Positions 61,980-64,000 of a DNA stretch of 64,000 bases are shown here, in pieces (the first letter of the stretch is position 1; every line of letters starts with the position of its first letter). Where the stretch lies: positions 12,735,415 through 12,799,414 of the forward strand of contig CM022679.1 in assembly GCA_012295275.1 (NCBI GenBank), written 5' to 3'. The translations under genes were made by a program, and so were the position numbers. A model generated the notes under the pieces. That model ran no database searches and had not been told where the DNA came from. It worked only from the letters and a program-made list of their open reading frames with translations. Source of the stretch: Chrysomallon squamiferum (taxonomy: Eukaryota > Mollusca > Gastropoda > Neomphalida > Peltospiridae).

Positions 61980-62779
61980 TGTGTCTGAATTTGTATGTAT
62001 GCTGTTGCCTTTGATTTAGTACATCATTGTTAAGAAGTAACAAATTACTGCTACAAGGAGTAAACAAATTACTGATTACAAAAAGTAAACAAATTACAAG
62101 TTACAATACGTAAACCAGTTCACTTTATATACACATGAAGTAAAGAAGTCAGTATTATTATTGTTATTATTATTGCTATACTAATGTACATAAAGAATAA
62201 TTTGCTGTTTACAAAGATATGAATGTCCAATGACAAATGAAGCATATATAATTTTATTATGTCTGTTTCTGTGTCATGTACAAGATTACGTATTTAATCA
62301 GGAAACAAATCTAAACTATCTGTAGAAAACTGCACAGCAGCATGCAATACTGACTGTATTTCACCTTTATGGCATATCACCATGTTACTGACATCATAAA
62401 CTGAGAAAAACAAAAACATAACACTTATTCTTGGTGGCATAAAGATGTTTGTTGATGGAATATGATCATAAACTTAGAGATGTAAATGCTTAAATATTAT
62501 TACTCATATGCTATTCATTGTTTTTCATTTTGTTTCTTTCAACTTATTTTATTAAAAATTTTCAAATATTTTTCTTATATAAATGTGTATAATTTATGAC
62601 TTATTAATAAAGGTTACAAGATTCAGTTTAAATGTAACAAGAATGTTTTTGGATTAGCAGTATCAAACAGATTAATTAGTTAATTAAAGTTTATTTCTAC
62701 TAATAATTTGTGACAAATTATTATTTTAAATTAAAAAAAAAAAAACATGAATTTCTTTCACACACACAGACACACAAAT

Positions 62780-62836
62780 ACATACATACATATATATATA
62801 CATGCATCTATAATATATATATATACATGCATCTAC

Positions 62837-62871
<35 letters not shown>
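62780..62871. repeat. TATA/ATGCATCTA duplication and (CA)n
   Basis: ATATATACATGCATCTA appears twice in a row, directly followed by a (CA)18 run at 62836-62871. Confidence 0.92.
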
Positions 62872-62873
<2 letters not shown>

Positions 62874-63560
62874 AGAAAAACATAGAGCAAATGCATTTCA
62901 TTTAAAATATCTGTTCATCATTGTATAGCATGCAGCATAGGATCATTTTAAATATAACCCCACCTCAAAATGTCTGTTGTATTAATAATAACAATATTAT
63001 CCTTTAATCAACTGTAATTAAAATGACATGTTGGATTACAGTCACAGATTATTTGTTCTTCTGTTCTGTACTCAAGTCAGTTGAGGTTTGTGAAACAAGA
63101 GAAGCCAAAATAACAATTTGTGTCCTTACAGATGATAAATACATTTTGTTCTGAACTTCTGCATGGATCATTAAACTAGCACGCACTGTTTACACGTTGC
63201 AACTCTTGTTGTCAATGTGCAAATGTTGCTCCAGATAAGAAAAAAAACCCTAATAATTACAGGATGATGGAAAGAAAATCACTTTGTCTGTATAAAAAGT
63301 TGTATGATCACACAAGATGAAATCTGAAAAAGTATATTAAAAATACTGTGGAAATACCTTTATGAATATGGGTGCATGTAAATATGCATGCTGATATAAG
63401 GATATGTACATATATGTGTATGTACACATACATAGATGTACATAGGCAGATAAACACACACACACACACATCTATTAACTGCTATTATTTGTCTCTATAA
63501 AGTTTGGATTGTTGATAGGTATTTGTACTATATCCATTTATGTGTAAAATGAAGAGGATT

Positions 63561-63562
<2 letters not shown>

Positions 63563-63592
<30 letters not shown>

Positions 63593-63627
63593 CTTTTCTT
63601 TCAAAAAAAAAAAAAAAAAAAAAAAAA
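63563..63627. repeat. T30 and A25 runs facing each other (foldback)
   Basis: T-run 63563-63592, a 10-nt spacer, then A-run 63603-63627. This is a near-perfect hairpin in single-stranded form. Confidence 0.9.
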
Positions 63628-64000
63628 TAGAATTATAAATTAAGCTTTAAAATAACTCATTGTCATTGTAGTACTTATATATTGATTTTAAGTTTTTTTT
63701 TTTTTTTTTTTTACCTTCCAATCAATGAAATAACCATTCCCACATGCCCCTCAGTTAAAAACATTTTCATTTTTCTGAAAAGCTGCACAAAAATGACATT
63801 TTTCTTATTGATCCCCTTCCTCAGGAGATGTTTATGCATCACCAGCATTTTTTTTTTTTTTTTTTAACCCTTTAATACTCTTGGATACACATGGTACATA
63901 TCATTGGCCCTCCTATCTTCCCTGGGATACATTAAACTTGGATAATCCCAGAGTCACAAGAAGAACCTCTGGAGATGTATGGAAACAATGGCCCCACACT

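Overview
The window is animal (eukaryotic) genomic DNA, very AT-rich (roughly 30% GC by eye) and crowded with homopolymer tracts and di-, tri- and tetranucleotide microsatellites. The only gene I can support is on the minus strand: five internal exons of a conventional (calcium/diacylglycerol-activated) protein kinase C. They lie at 9560-9668, 6391-6519, 3932-4088, 2619-2855 and 739-864, in transcription order. They encode a complete second C1 domain (C1B), a complete calcium-type C2 domain, the hinge, and the first residues of the kinase domain through the glycine-rich loop. The N-terminus and first C1 domain lie beyond 64000. Most of the kinase domain and the C-terminal tail lie before position 1. 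All five exons have GT/AG borders and mutually compatible splice phases, with one exception: the C2 exon is one base short inside a CCCC run at 2693-2696, which breaks the reading frame.

Bases 9669-64000 (over 54 kb) contain no exon I can recognise and are probably one very large upstream intron, or the intronic space around exons too small to spot by eye. It holds: (i) microsatellites and homopolymers; (ii) many decayed tandem arrays with different unit lengths (about 18, 25, 26, 41, 61, 100, 110, 126, 190 and 416 bp), several so diverged that a standard masker may miss them; (iii) two pairs of diverged dispersed repeats; (iv) a 44-bp perfect palindrome, a long imperfect inverted repeat, two T-run/A-run foldbacks and one textbook G-quadruplex motif; and (v) islands of about 200-400 bp with normal sequence complexity, which are the best candidates for conserved non-coding or enhancer elements. 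I saw no rRNA, clear tRNA, CRISPR array, reverse transcriptase or transposase.

Organism: an invertebrate metazoan. The long introns, low GC and microsatellite load, with a C1-C1-C2 type PKC, fit a mollusc or another lophotrochozoan, but nothing here fixes the species. The abundant tRNA-derived SINEs I would expect from an octopus genome were not seen. I found no evidence of a novel multi-gene system. The most useful findings are the apparent frame break in the PKC gene and the unusually varied set of fossil tandem repeats in its giant intron.
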